Positions 52,741 through 61,112 of a DNA stretch of 64,000 nucleotides are shown piece after piece. How positions within the stretch are numbered: position 1 is the stretch's first letter; each line of letters begins with the position of its first letter. The notes below the pieces were generated by a model. That model was not told where the DNA came from, did no database searches, and saw only the letters and a list, made by a program, of their open reading frames with translations. Source of the stretch: SAR116 cluster bacterium AG-426-I14. Lineage in GTDB: Bacteria; Pseudomonadota; Alphaproteobacteria; Puniceispirillales; Marisalimonadaceae. The DNA lies in the NCBI GenBank assembly GCA_003210055.1, contig QCNS01000004.1, positions 34,403 through 98,402 on the forward strand. Reading direction: 5' to 3'. Made by a program: the position numbers and the translations under genes.

Positions 52741-53820
52741 ATGAGATTTATAATCGTAACGCAAACTTTTCCTCCAAGGATTGGAGGCATGCAAAATGTA
52801 ATGGAATCCTTAGCAAAAAAATTGTCTCTAGTTAATGAAACGATTGTATTACCCGATCATGCTATTCCAAAAAATCATTCAATTTTAAAAACAAAAATTA
52901 ATTTTCATTTTTCAAACTTTCCTAAAATAATCAGAGGAATTGTTAAAAAATTAAAATTAAAAAAGATTTTATTACCAGATGATATAATTATTTGTGATAG
53001 CTGGAAATCTGTATCAGCTATCCCTCTATGTAAAAATAAAATTATTATTTTAGCTCATGGACAAGAATATTTGTCTAAAAAAAAATATTTTAAAATTAAA
53101 AAGGCTTTAAAAAGAATAAATAAAATTATTTGTAATTCAAATTATACAAAAGGTTTAATTTTAAAAAATTATAATATTAAAGAAACTGATTTATGTTTTG
53201 TTCCACCCACCTATTCAATCGATAAAAATAGTAACAATTATAAAAAAATAATTAAGAAAAAAGATTATGTTGATCTAGTTACAATTTCAAGGCTCGAAGA
53301 TCGAAAAGGTTACTTAAATGTATTAGACACTCTAGGTTTTTTAGTGAAAAAAAATATTCTTAAAAATTTTAAGTGGAAAATTTTTGGTGAAGGTCCATTA
53401 AAAGAAAAACTTAATTATAAAATTAAAAAATTAAACCTGTCACAACATGTAATACTTCTAGGTAAAATATTAAATAAAGAAAAATTGAAGGTTTTAAAAG
53501 ATGCTGATTTATTCGTAATGCCATCTTATCGAGTTAAGAATTCTATAGAAGGTTTTGGTATTTCATATATTGAAGCTGCAAAATTTGGAGTTCCATCAAT
53601 TTCTGGAGTTGATGGAGGAGTAGTCGATGCCGTCATTAACAATAAGACTGGATGGAATATAAACCCTTTAAATAAGAAACAATTAGAAGCTACTTTGATT
53701 AAAGCAATAAATAATCATAAAAAAAGAAAAGAGTATGGTTATAATGCAAAAAAATATTTTCATAATAACTTAACTGGAAATAAAGCATTTGAGAAATTTT
53801 TAAAAATAATTATGTCTTGA
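52741..53820 (+). CDS. Glycosyltransferase family 4 (GT-B fold)
   Basis: A 359-residue retaining glycosyltransferase. The N-terminal domain has TQTFPPRIGGMQNVMESLAKKL and ILAHGQEY, and the C-terminal donor-binding domain has VTISRLEDRKGY, IFGEGPLKEKL and the E-x7-E motif in EGFGISYIEAAKFGVPSISG. It transfers a sugar from a nucleotide or lipid donor, probably into lipopolysaccharide or capsule. It lies among unrelated genes rather than a polysaccharide cluster and is very lysine-rich, in keeping with local AT content. Confidence 0.92.
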   Translation: MRFIIVTQTFPPRIGGMQNVMESLAKKLSLVNETIVLPDHAIPKNHSILKTKINFHFSNFPKIIRGIVKKLKLKKILLPDDIIICDSWKSVSAIPLCKNKIIILAHGQEYLSKKKYFKIKKALKRINKIICNSNYTKGLILKNYNIKETDLCFVPPTYSIDKNSNNYKKIIKKKDYVDLVTISRLEDRKGYLNVLDTLGFLVKKNILKNFKWKIFGEGPLKEKLNYKIKKLNLSQHVILLGKILNKEKLKVLKDADLFVMPSYRVKNSIEGFGISYIEAAKFGVPSISGVDGGVVDAVINNKTGWNINPLNKKQLEATLIKAINNHKKRKEYGYNAKKYFHNNLTGNKAFEKFLKIIMS

Positions 53821-53832
53821 TATATTTAATAA

Positions 53833-54744
53833 TTAGTTTTTACTAACAAATGACCTAATTAATGAAATTATTTTTTCTGGTTCATCTTCTTGAGAAAAAT
53901 GTCCAGCATTTTTTAATAATGTAATTTTTTTGCCAGGAAATAATGATTTAAAATCTTTGATTGCATAATCTGGATCTATGGCATTATCTTTCATTCCATA
54001 AACTAACTCAGCTGGTTTTTCTAGAAACAAATCTAATTTACCCTCTTTTAAACATTCCACAATATATGGTATAATTCTTCCTAATAAAGCATCCAAAGGA
54101 AAATTAATTGCTCCAACACAACTTTTTCGACTAGGAAAAGCAGACGAATAAGCCCTAATCCAATTCTCATCAATCACTTTAGTGTTAGTGAAATTAATAA
54201 TTTTCATTACTGACAAAATTGTAGAGTTTAATTCTCCAAGAATGCCTTCCAAGGTACCATTTTCGTGGTGTTTTTTAACCCACGAAAACCAATTAGATAA
54301 TTTCTTTGGTCTCTTAACTTTACTATATCCAAAAATTGTATTAATGAGAAAAAAACCTTTAACTTTCTCAATATTTTTTAAAGCATAAGCGCCCATTATT
54401 GGACCACCCCAATCTTGTCCAACAAAATATATATTTTCTATTCTTAAATATTTTATTAAATTTGATAAATTTTCAACATGAGTTTTCAGAGTATAATCCT
54501 TATCTAGAGGTGTTTCAGATTTCCCAAAACCCATATGATCTGGCACTATAATTCTAAATTCTTTAGATAGTTCTTTTATGAAATTCCTATAAAGATAACC
54601 CCAAGTTGGCTCGCCGTGAAGACAAATTATAGTTTTTTTATTATTTTCTCCTTCATCTACATAATGTTGTTTAAAGCCATTTCCTTCAAAATAATTAGGT
54701 CTATATGGCCAAGTGTTTTGAAAATTTTCTTTTTCATTAATCAT
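53833..54744 (-). CDS. Haloalkane dehalogenase-like alpha/beta hydrolase (HLD-I type)
   Basis: A 303-residue hydrolase. CLHGEPTWGYLYRNFI matches the halide/oxyanion region of class I haloalkane dehalogenases, and the nucleophile elbow GQDWGGPIMG carries the aspartate-tryptophan pair those enzymes use instead of serine. PDHMGFGKSETP and the C-terminal histidine in NAGHFSQEDEP complete the triad, with an Asp candidate in KDNAIDPDYAIK. It may remove halide from marine organohalogens, but fluoroacetate- or epoxide-type relatives share these motifs. Ten bases separate it from the next upstream gene, so it is likely in a three-gene operon with the GAF protein. Confidence 0.8.
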   Translation of the reverse strand: MINEKENFQNTWPYRPNYFEGNGFKQHYVDEGENNKKTIICLHGEPTWGYLYRNFIKELSKEFRIIVPDHMGFGKSETPLDKDYTLKTHVENLSNLIKYLRIENIYFVGQDWGGPIMGAYALKNIEKVKGFFLINTIFGYSKVKRPKKLSNWFSWVKKHHENGTLEGILGELNSTILSVMKIINFTNTKVIDENWIRAYSSAFPSRKSCVGAINFPLDALLGRIIPYIVECLKEGKLDLFLEKPAELVYGMKDNAIDPDYAIKDFKSLFPGKKITLLKNAGHFSQEDEPEKIISLIRSFVSKN

Positions 54745-54754
54745 TTGATTTTTT

Positions 54755-55066
54755 TTAAATATCGGATGTTATGGCCTCTTTTTCATAAGTAAAAGCACAT
54801 ACTCCAATAAAATTATTTTCTTTAAAAACCAAGCTTTTTTTTAAGTCAGAGATTATATTGTCATACTTTTCTTCAAACTTATTAAGTGCGTTTGCATTCT
54901 CAAATTTAATAGAGACATTTAAGTCTCCTGACTGCCCTATAAACACATTTAATCCAATAATATGGTAGTCTGAAATTTTTGATCCAAATTTTTCTGAACA
55001 AAAGGAAGCAGCTATTTTTGCTTCACTTACAGATGGAAATCTAAAATTTAAAACTTTTCCAAACAT
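54755..55066 (-). CDS. Unrecognised 103-residue protein
   Basis: I do not recognise the family. The small soluble product begins MFGKVLNFRFPSVSEAKIAA and shows alternating beta and helix segments (NVFIGQSGDLNVSIKFENANALNKFEEKYDN), which would suit a ferredoxin-like alpha/beta sandwich similar in layout to ABM/Dabb proteins. It has no signal peptide. Its start lies two bases after the GAF-protein stop, and the dehalogenase-like gene follows after ten bases, so it is probably co-transcribed with both. Confidence 0.7.
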   Translation of the reverse strand: MFGKVLNFRFPSVSEAKIAASFCSEKFGSKISDYHIIGLNVFIGQSGDLNVSIKFENANALNKFEEKYDNIISDLKKSLVFKENNFIGVCAFTYEKEAITSDI

Positions 55067-55068
55067 TA

Positions 55069-55881
55069 CTAGCTTCTCAATTCATTGAACAAATTATCAA
55101 GAGCAGATTCATCATTTACTATATTTTGCATCCTTTTTAAAATACCAATATTGAGTGATAATTCATTTTTAAGTTCATTCCCTAATGGAGTTATTTTTAA
55201 TTTTTTGTGTTTTAAAGAGCATAATTTATTATCAATTAAAAACGATTTTTCATTTTCATTAAGTATTTGGTTACTAAAATATTTTAAAATTATTTTAACA
55301 TTATATATAGAAAGATTTTCAATCTTGTTAGATATTTTATCTAATACTTCTATAATTGTTTCTGCATTTTTATTTCTAAAATTTTCTTGAATTTCTAATT
55401 GATATGAAATTTTCTGAGCTAAGTCTTTTAGCAGCTGAATTTTATTTTTTGACAAAACTCGTACTCTATTGTCACTTACACATAAAGTTCCCAAAACATA
55501 TCCATCTTTTGAAATTATTGGAAAAGCCGCATAAAATTTAACTAAATTATTTTTTACTGCTGGGTGAAATTTAAATCTCAAATCTTTTGACATATTAGAT
55601 ACAATTAATGGAACTTGATTGTTAATTGCATATTGACAAAAAGTTTCTTGTCTTGGAATTTTTTTATCCACTTCATCAGGCAAACCGTCACTTGCAATAC
55701 AATACTGATTTTCATCATCAATTAAACCAGCCCAACTAACTGGACAATTTGAAATCTCTTTTGCTAAATGGCAATATATCTCGTAAAGACTATCGGCATC
55801 CTTATACATTGCCGCTGAACGCTCAACAGCAATTAATCGTTGTTTCTCATTTTTTAAAATTGGAGCAGGCTTAAAATTCAT
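55069..55881 (-). CDS. GAF domain sensor protein
   Basis: A 270-residue protein. Residues about 25-170 form a GAF domain: LAKEISNCPVSWAGLIDDENQYCIAS, CQYAINNQVPLIVSNMSKDLRF and FYAAFPIISKDGYVLGTLCVSD, the typical free-standing GAF of GGDEF/histidine-kinase sensors. No output domain (kinase, GGDEF, helix-turn-helix) follows; instead there are about 100 residues of lysine-rich helical and winged-helix-like sequence (FLIDNKLCSLKHKKLKITPLG). It may sense redox or small ligands and act through its partner proteins. It is first in the operon with the 103-residue protein and the dehalogenase-like hydrolase. The 101-base upstream gap shows nothing specific. Confidence 0.82.
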   Translation of the reverse strand: MNFKPAPILKNEKQRLIAVERSAAMYKDADSLYEIYCHLAKEISNCPVSWAGLIDDENQYCIASDGLPDEVDKKIPRQETFCQYAINNQVPLIVSNMSKDLRFKFHPAVKNNLVKFYAAFPIISKDGYVLGTLCVSDNRVRVLSKNKIQLLKDLAQKISYQLEIQENFRNKNAETIIEVLDKISNKIENLSIYNVKIILKYFSNQILNENEKSFLIDNKLCSLKHKKLKITPLGNELKNELSLNIGILKRMQNIVNDESALDNLFNELRS

Positions 55882-55982
55882 CTTAATTTTTTACAAATTA
55901 TATATTTAAGGTAAAGAGTAAAAAAGACATTTTCAATTAAAATTTTTAGAAAAAAATTTATTATTTTGTTTCTTATTAAAGT

Positions 55983-57146
55983 TTACTCAAAAAAGAATAA
56001 ATAAGAGTAACTTACAATTAAAGCAGGTACAGCAGAATATAAAGTAGCTATCAAAGCTGCTTTCGGATGTAGTGCTATTGCTGGAAATAGAGCATCGCCA
56101 TCATTAGCAATAGCATTACCTATTTGAGCAGAGAGAGGTATAAAACCACTTAAGTACATTGTTGTCACTAAAACTTGTGGCCCACAACCAGGAAGAAACC
56201 CTATTAAAATCGCAATCAAAGGAATTAGATATACATATGATTGAAAAATAATAGATAGGTCTAGATCAAAAAAATAAACAGTAAGTTCAAAAGTAAGAAA
56301 AGCTAGAATTACCCATCCTGTAATAAAGTTTGTATCCGAAACTGTTCTTCTAAATATATTATCTTTGTTTGTTGAAGGTTGGTATTTGAAACCAGATAGA
56401 ATAGGAATAACCCACATAATAAAACATAAAGAACCTGCAATGAAGCCATAAAGAGTAATTGGATTTTTTACAAGATTGCTTTTAAAAAATGAATCTAAGT
56501 CAATTTGAAAAGCTGTAAGCATCCCAATTAGAAAGCCTGGAATAATTAGAGTCATCCATAAAATATCTAACTTTTTTGAAGCTTTATAAACATCTGATTT
56601 TAGGTTTGATTTAATTATATCGCAGCCAGTGAGTTTTAAAAAATATTTACTATGAATTAAATTAACAATTAAACCTGAAAATGTTCCAACTATGAAACCA
56701 ACAAGCATAATACTCAAACCTGTTAAAGGTTCTTTTGCTATTAACAAAAAGGCAGCGTCTCCCATGGTTGCTGTTAATGTAGCAACAACCGAACCAAAAG
56801 AAATCTTTCCTCTAATATATTGTGTTAGAACAATTATCGCTCCTCCGCAGCCAGGCAAAGCTCCTAAAAAAGAAGACAAAATAACTTCTAATTTACGATT
56901 TTTTTGTAAAACAACACCTATATCGATCTTAAAACTTTTTTCGAGAGTATAGAAAAGTAATAATGTACCAGCTACAAAAGTTGAAACTTGAATGTATGCG
57001 TCAGATACTGATTTTTGAATTATTAGCCATAAATTATGATCAATATTAAAAAATAAAGTTATAACTATCCCTAAAAAAAGATAACTAAAAATTAATTGAT
57101 ATTTAACTAAAAACGGGTCTGCTGTTGATTGATAAAAATGATTCAT
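55983..57146 (-). CDS. Putative 10TM heavy-metal exporter (ArsP_2 / putative manganese transporter family)
   Basis: A 387-residue membrane protein with about ten helices in two repeats. The half-repeat motifs are SSFLGALPGCGGAIIVLTQYIRG and IGFLPGCGPQVLVTTMYLSG; ATMGDAAFLLIAKEP and IANDGDALFPAIALHP are the paired second motifs. The duplicated PGCG motifs are characteristic of the putative 10TM heavy-metal exporter family. Cargo is unproven; manganese or organic arsenic are suggested for relatives. It is transcribed alone leftward; the 142-base upstream gap carries one inverted repeat. Confidence 0.82.
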   Translation of the reverse strand: MNHFYQSTADPFLVKYQLIFSYLFLGIVITLFFNIDHNLWLIIQKSVSDAYIQVSTFVAGTLLLFYTLEKSFKIDIGVVLQKNRKLEVILSSFLGALPGCGGAIIVLTQYIRGKISFGSVVATLTATMGDAAFLLIAKEPLTGLSIMLVGFIVGTFSGLIVNLIHSKYFLKLTGCDIIKSNLKSDVYKASKKLDILWMTLIIPGFLIGMLTAFQIDLDSFFKSNLVKNPITLYGFIAGSLCFIMWVIPILSGFKYQPSTNKDNIFRRTVSDTNFITGWVILAFLTFELTVYFFDLDLSIIFQSYVYLIPLIAILIGFLPGCGPQVLVTTMYLSGFIPLSAQIGNAIANDGDALFPAIALHPKAALIATLYSAVPALIVSYSYLFFFE

Positions 57147-57211
57147 AATTATAAATTCGGTATATCTGATAATATTGGATATATCTTATTAAAAGTCAAC
57201 AACCTAAAATT

Positions 57212-57227
57212 GTTAGTTACTACTAAC
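57212..57227. repeat. Short inverted repeat in the divergent gap before the exporter and esterase genes
   Basis: GTTAGT-TACT-ACTAAC is a 6-bp perfect inverted repeat with a T-run on its right (plus strand) and an AATTTT on the minus-strand side. It lies 65 bases from the exporter start and 77 bases from the esterase start, so an operator is as likely as a terminator. I see nothing else in 57147-57303. Confidence 0.35.
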
Positions 57228-57303
57228 TTTTTGATGATTTTATAAAATTCAATAAAAAAAAATTATACTTTCTTATAATCAAATTTTTTTGTTAAATAAA
57301 AAG

Positions 57304-58245
57304 ATGGAAATAGATAATGATACTCAAAAATTTATAGATCTTATTTTGGAAAATAAAACTCCAAAAATTCATACTCTAACCCCAAAAGAATTGAGAGACA
57401 TGAGAGCTAAAATGGCCTCTATCCCAGATGAACATATAGTTGAAATCAAATCTATTAAAAATATGAGTTTTAACTCCAAAAATAAAAAAATAAATTTAAG
57501 AATTTATAAAGATACTTTTGAAGCTGAGATAACACCTTTAATCATTTTTTTTCATGGTGGCGGGTTTGTCATGGGAGATCTTGAAAGTCATGATTTGTTG
57601 TGTAGACATTTATGCAAACAAACTAAATCTACTCTTATAGCTATAGATTATAGATTGGCTCCTGAAAATAAATTTCCATCTGCTCTTGAAGATGCTCTAG
57701 ATTCTGTAAAATATATTTTTAATAACTCTCAAAATTTAAGTTTTAACGATAAAAAAGTAGTTTTGTGTGGAGATAGTGCAGGTGGTAATTTAGCTTTTTT
57801 AATGTCTATTTATGCCAAAAAAAAAGAAATACCTAGTTTCTCAGGTCAGATTTTGATTTATCCTTGGATAGACTTAACCATGAGTAGACCTTCAATGAAA
57901 ATTAAATTAGATGGTATTCTAGTTGAAAAAGAGACATTGTTATATTTCTCCAATCATTATCTAAACAAAAAAGAAGAACAAGTTGATTGGCGTGTTTCAC
58001 CAATTTTATATCCTGATTTATCAAACTTGCCCCCAACTTATATATACGCAGCGGGTATCGATCCACTTTTAGATGAAGGTGATGCACTTCGAAGACGTTT
58101 ATTATCATTTGGAAATGAGGTGCATTACAAACTTTATCCAGGTCAAATGCATGCTTTTGCCAGTAATATTGTTAATTTACCAACTTCATTAGATTGTATT
58201 AAAGAGGCAAGTAAGGCTATTAAATCAATTTTCAACGAATCTTAA
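57304..58245 (+). CDS. Alpha/beta hydrolase, hormone-sensitive-lipase family esterase
   Basis: A 313-residue esterase: IIFFHGGGFVMGDLESHD (HGGG oxyanion hole, about residue 85), YRLAPENKFPSALEDAL, the nucleophile elbow VVLCGDSAGGNLAF, the catalytic Asp in GIDPLLDEGDA and His in PGQMHAFAS. The family cleaves short acyl esters. I chose the ATG at 57304 over a TTG 15 bases earlier; neither has a strong Shine-Dalgarno. It is convergent with the fuconate dehydratase gene (four-base overlap). Confidence 0.9.
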   Translation: MEIDNDTQKFIDLILENKTPKIHTLTPKELRDMRAKMASIPDEHIVEIKSIKNMSFNSKNKKINLRIYKDTFEAEITPLIIFFHGGGFVMGDLESHDLLCRHLCKQTKSTLIAIDYRLAPENKFPSALEDALDSVKYIFNNSQNLSFNDKKVVLCGDSAGGNLAFLMSIYAKKKEIPSFSGQILIYPWIDLTMSRPSMKIKLDGILVEKETLLYFSNHYLNKKEEQVDWRVSPILYPDLSNLPPTYIYAAGIDPLLDEGDALRRRLLSFGNEVHYKLYPGQMHAFASNIVNLPTSLDCIKEASKAIKSIFNES

Positions 58246-59516
58246 TTTTTAAAAATATAGTTTTTAAAGACTTCAGGCTTTAGATCTATAGAAAATCCAG
58301 GATAACTTGGAGGCATATAATTTGCATTTATTAATTTAACTGGATTAATAAAATGTTCATGCAAATGATCAACATATTCAATTACATTTTCTGATTTTTC
58401 TCCAGAGATACATATATAATCTATCATTGCTAAATGCTGAACATATTCGCATAAACCCACTCCTCCGGCATGAGGCCAAACTGGTAAGTTATATTTTTTT
58501 GCAATCAATTGTACTGCTAAAGCTTCATTAACACCTCCCATTCTACATGCATCAATTTGGACAATATCAATAGCTCCATTTGCAATTAATTGCTTAAAAA
58601 TAATTCTGTTTTGAACAGCTTCACCAGTTGCAACTTTGATAGGATAAATTGCATCTTTAATTTTTTTATGACCAAAAATATCATCTGGGCTTGTAGGTTC
58701 TTCTATGAAATATGGTTTAAAATGAGAGAGCTCTCTCATCCATGAAATTGCTTCATCCACATCCCAAACTTGATTTGCATCAAGTAAAATTTTGACTTCA
58801 TCACCTAGAGTTTCTCTCACTACAGATATTCTCCTAATATCATCTTTGAGATTTCTTCCTACTTTGAGCTTAACGTGTTGAAATCCTTTTTTTGATGCAG
58901 CAATGCACAGCTTCTTAATCTTTTCGTCGCTATATCCTAGCCAACCTGCTGAGGTAACATATGATGGATAGCCCTCTTTATTTAAATTTTTAATTCTATT
59001 ATTCTTAGTTGACTCAATTTGTTTTAAAATTTGAATAGCTTCCTGTTTATTTAAAACGTCAGTTAAATGTCTATAATCAATAATATTTGCCAAATCCTCA
59101 GACTTCATGTCTGCAAAAAGTTTCCAAATAGGTTTTCCTTCTTTTTTAGCTATCAAGTCCCAAACTGCATTAATAATAGCACTTGAAGCCATATGTATAA
59201 TCCCTTTTTCAGGCCCAACCCATCTTAACTGAGTATCAGAACAAACTAATCTCCAAAATTTTGCCGGATTATTTTTTATCCAATCTAACTCAATACCTAA
59301 AATATTTGGTGCAAGTGCTTCAATAGCCTTACAACATAAGTCATTTCCTCTTCCTATTGTAAAAGCAAAGCCATTACCACATAAATTATCATCAGATTTT
59401 AAAATTAAATATGCTGCCGAATAATCAGGATCAGGATTCATTGCATCGGAACCATCCAAGTTTTCTGAGGTTGGGAATCTTAAATCATAAGTATTAATTT
59501 TTGATAATTTAGCCAT
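58242..59516 (-). CDS. L-fuconate dehydratase-like enolase-superfamily enzyme
   Basis: A 424-residue mandelate-racemase-subgroup enzyme. The catalytic KxK is in VKLKVGRNLKDD (about residue 220), metal ligands are LDANQVWD, EEPTSPDD and TGEAVQNR, and the base histidine lies in VWPHAGGVGLCEYVQHL. The N-terminal YDLRFPTSENLDGSDAMNPDPDYS is characteristic of L-fuconate dehydratase (FucD/ENOSF1 group). It converts L-fuconate or a similar sugar acid to the 2-keto-3-deoxy acid. It is downstream of an FMN hydroxy-acid oxidase gene (eight-base gap), so the pair forms a small sugar/hydroxy-acid operon. Confidence 0.9.
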   Translation of the reverse strand: MAKLSKINTYDLRFPTSENLDGSDAMNPDPDYSAAYLILKSDDNLCGNGFAFTIGRGNDLCCKAIEALAPNILGIELDWIKNNPAKFWRLVCSDTQLRWVGPEKGIIHMASSAIINAVWDLIAKKEGKPIWKLFADMKSEDLANIIDYRHLTDVLNKQEAIQILKQIESTKNNRIKNLNKEGYPSYVTSAGWLGYSDEKIKKLCIAASKKGFQHVKLKVGRNLKDDIRRISVVRETLGDEVKILLDANQVWDVDEAISWMRELSHFKPYFIEEPTSPDDIFGHKKIKDAIYPIKVATGEAVQNRIIFKQLIANGAIDIVQIDACRMGGVNEALAVQLIAKKYNLPVWPHAGGVGLCEYVQHLAMIDYICISGEKSENVIEYVDHLHEHFINPVKLINANYMPPSYPGFSIDLKPEVFKNYIFKN

Positions 59517-59524
59517 TCTATAAA

Positions 59525-60679
59525 TTAATAATTACTGATAGGATGTTCTTTATATATATTTTCTCTATTCAAGTCTTCTACATCCCTTCTTCCACAAAAG
59601 GCCATTGTTTTATCTAACTCGTTTTTAATTATATCTAAGGATTTAAAAACACCAAATTTTCCTAATGCTCCTAATCCATATAAAAAAGCTCTACCAATAT
59701 ATACCCCTTTCGCACCTAAACACAAAGCCTTGACAACATCCTGTCCACTTCTAATACCACCATCAATGTGAACTTCTATTTTTTTACCAACAGCATCAAC
59801 AATCTCAGGGAGAACTTTTATTGAAGATGGTGCTCCATCAAGTTGTCTACCTCCATGATTAGAGACTATAATTGCGTCTGCACCTGTTTTTGAAGCTATT
59901 ATTGCATCTTCAGAGTCCAAGATTCCTTTCAATATTAATTTGCCGCCCCATCTTTTTTTTATCCAGTCTATTTCTTTCCAATCTAATTGAGGATCAAATT
60001 GTTCTGAAGTCCAAGAAGCAAGTGACCGAACATCAGTAATTTCATCAACATGCCCAACAATATTCCCAAAATAACGATTTTTGGTTTGCAACATCTTTAA
60101 ACACCATGAAGGTCTTGTCAGAACTTGATATAAGTGTTTTGGTGAAAGTTTAGGTGGAGTTGATAAACCATTTTGAATATCTTTATGTCTTTGTCCCATT
60201 ATTTGTAAATCTAAAGTTAATACAAGAGCACTACACCCTGCTTGCTTTGCTCTATCAATTAATCTTGCCATAAATTTTTTATCTCTCATAACATACAATT
60301 GAAACCAAAAAGGCTTTTTAGTATGTTTTGCCACTTCTTCGATAGAACATACACTCATAGTTGATAGTGTAAATGGAACGCCAAACTCTTCTGCAGCTTG
60401 TGCAGCTAATATTTCGCCATCAGCATGTTGCATTCCTGTTAACCCAGTTGGAGCCAAAGCAACTGGCATAGAAACTTCTATACCTGCCATTTTAGATTGT
60501 AATTTTCTGTTACTCATGTTTACAGCAATTCTTTGTCTTAATTTGATTTGAGAAAAGTCAGTTACATTTTCTCGGTAAGTAGTTTCTGTCCAAGATCCTG
60601 AATTTACATAGTCAAAAAACATTTTAGGCACTTTTTTTTGTGCTAATTTTTCAAGATCCTTAATTTCCAAAATATCCAT
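59525..60679 (-). CDS. FMN-dependent alpha-hydroxy-acid dehydrogenase/oxidase (LldD family)
   Basis: A 384-residue TIM-barrel flavoenzyme. VALAPTGLTGMQHADGE, FWFQLYVMRDK, LTLDLQIMGQRHKD, the substrate-base histidine in IIVSNHGGRQLDG (about residue 275) and HIDGGIRSGQDVVKAL are all present. It oxidises L-lactate, glycolate or mandelate-like acids to 2-oxo acids; the NxGHGGRQ form is the standard one. Co-transcribed with the fuconate dehydratase-like gene, it may oxidise the L-lactate that arises from deoxy-sugar-acid breakdown (inference). Confidence 0.92.
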   Translation of the reverse strand: MDILEIKDLEKLAQKKVPKMFFDYVNSGSWTETTYRENVTDFSQIKLRQRIAVNMSNRKLQSKMAGIEVSMPVALAPTGLTGMQHADGEILAAQAAEEFGVPFTLSTMSVCSIEEVAKHTKKPFWFQLYVMRDKKFMARLIDRAKQAGCSALVLTLDLQIMGQRHKDIQNGLSTPPKLSPKHLYQVLTRPSWCLKMLQTKNRYFGNIVGHVDEITDVRSLASWTSEQFDPQLDWKEIDWIKKRWGGKLILKGILDSEDAIIASKTGADAIIVSNHGGRQLDGAPSSIKVLPEIVDAVGKKIEVHIDGGIRSGQDVVKALCLGAKGVYIGRAFLYGLGALGKFGVFKSLDIIKNELDKTMAFCGRRDVEDLNRENIYKEHPISNY

Positions 60680-60784
60680 TTAAAGCCCTCAACAATTTTT
60701 ACTTAATTAATAAATAATCTTTGTAAAAAAACAATAGTAGAGTTTATAATAAACATGTTAAAAATTACATTAGAGGTATTAAAA

Positions 60785-61096
60785 ATGTCTATTTATGAAT
60801 TAAGAATCTATACTCTTTATGTAGGAAAATTAAATGATGCTAAAGATATTTATTTAAATTATGGTTGGCCAGCAATAAAAAAATACGAAAAAAACTTGAT
60901 TAAGTATTTTATTGGCGACATTGGCGCTTTGAACCAAATTATTCATATTTGGCAATTTGAAGATGATAATAAAAGAAGAGAGATTTGGAATAAAATTTAT
61001 TCGGATGATGATTTTATAAAATTTGCAACTAAATTTCGACCATTAGTTATGAAACAAGAAAATAAATTAATGACAGCTGCGCCATGGACTCCATAA
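60785..61096 (+). CDS. NIPSNAP family protein
   Basis: A 103-residue NIPSNAP-like ferredoxin-fold protein: MSIYELRIYTLYVGKLNDA, YFIGDIGALNQIIHIWQFEDDNKRRE, WNKIYSDDDFIKF, and LMTAAPWTP at the end. The function of bacterial NIPSNAP proteins is not established; they often accompany catabolic genes. I prefer the ATG at 60785 over 60755 because TAGAGG lies before it and the family starts with the Y-E-L-R-x-Y block. It precedes the tartrate dehydrogenase-like gene by 16 bases. Confidence 0.87.
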   Translation: MSIYELRIYTLYVGKLNDAKDIYLNYGWPAIKKYEKNLIKYFIGDIGALNQIIHIWQFEDDNKRREIWNKIYSDDDFIKFATKFRPLVMKQENKLMTAAPWTP

Positions 61097-61112
61097 AAAA
61101 TCAGGGTAGATA

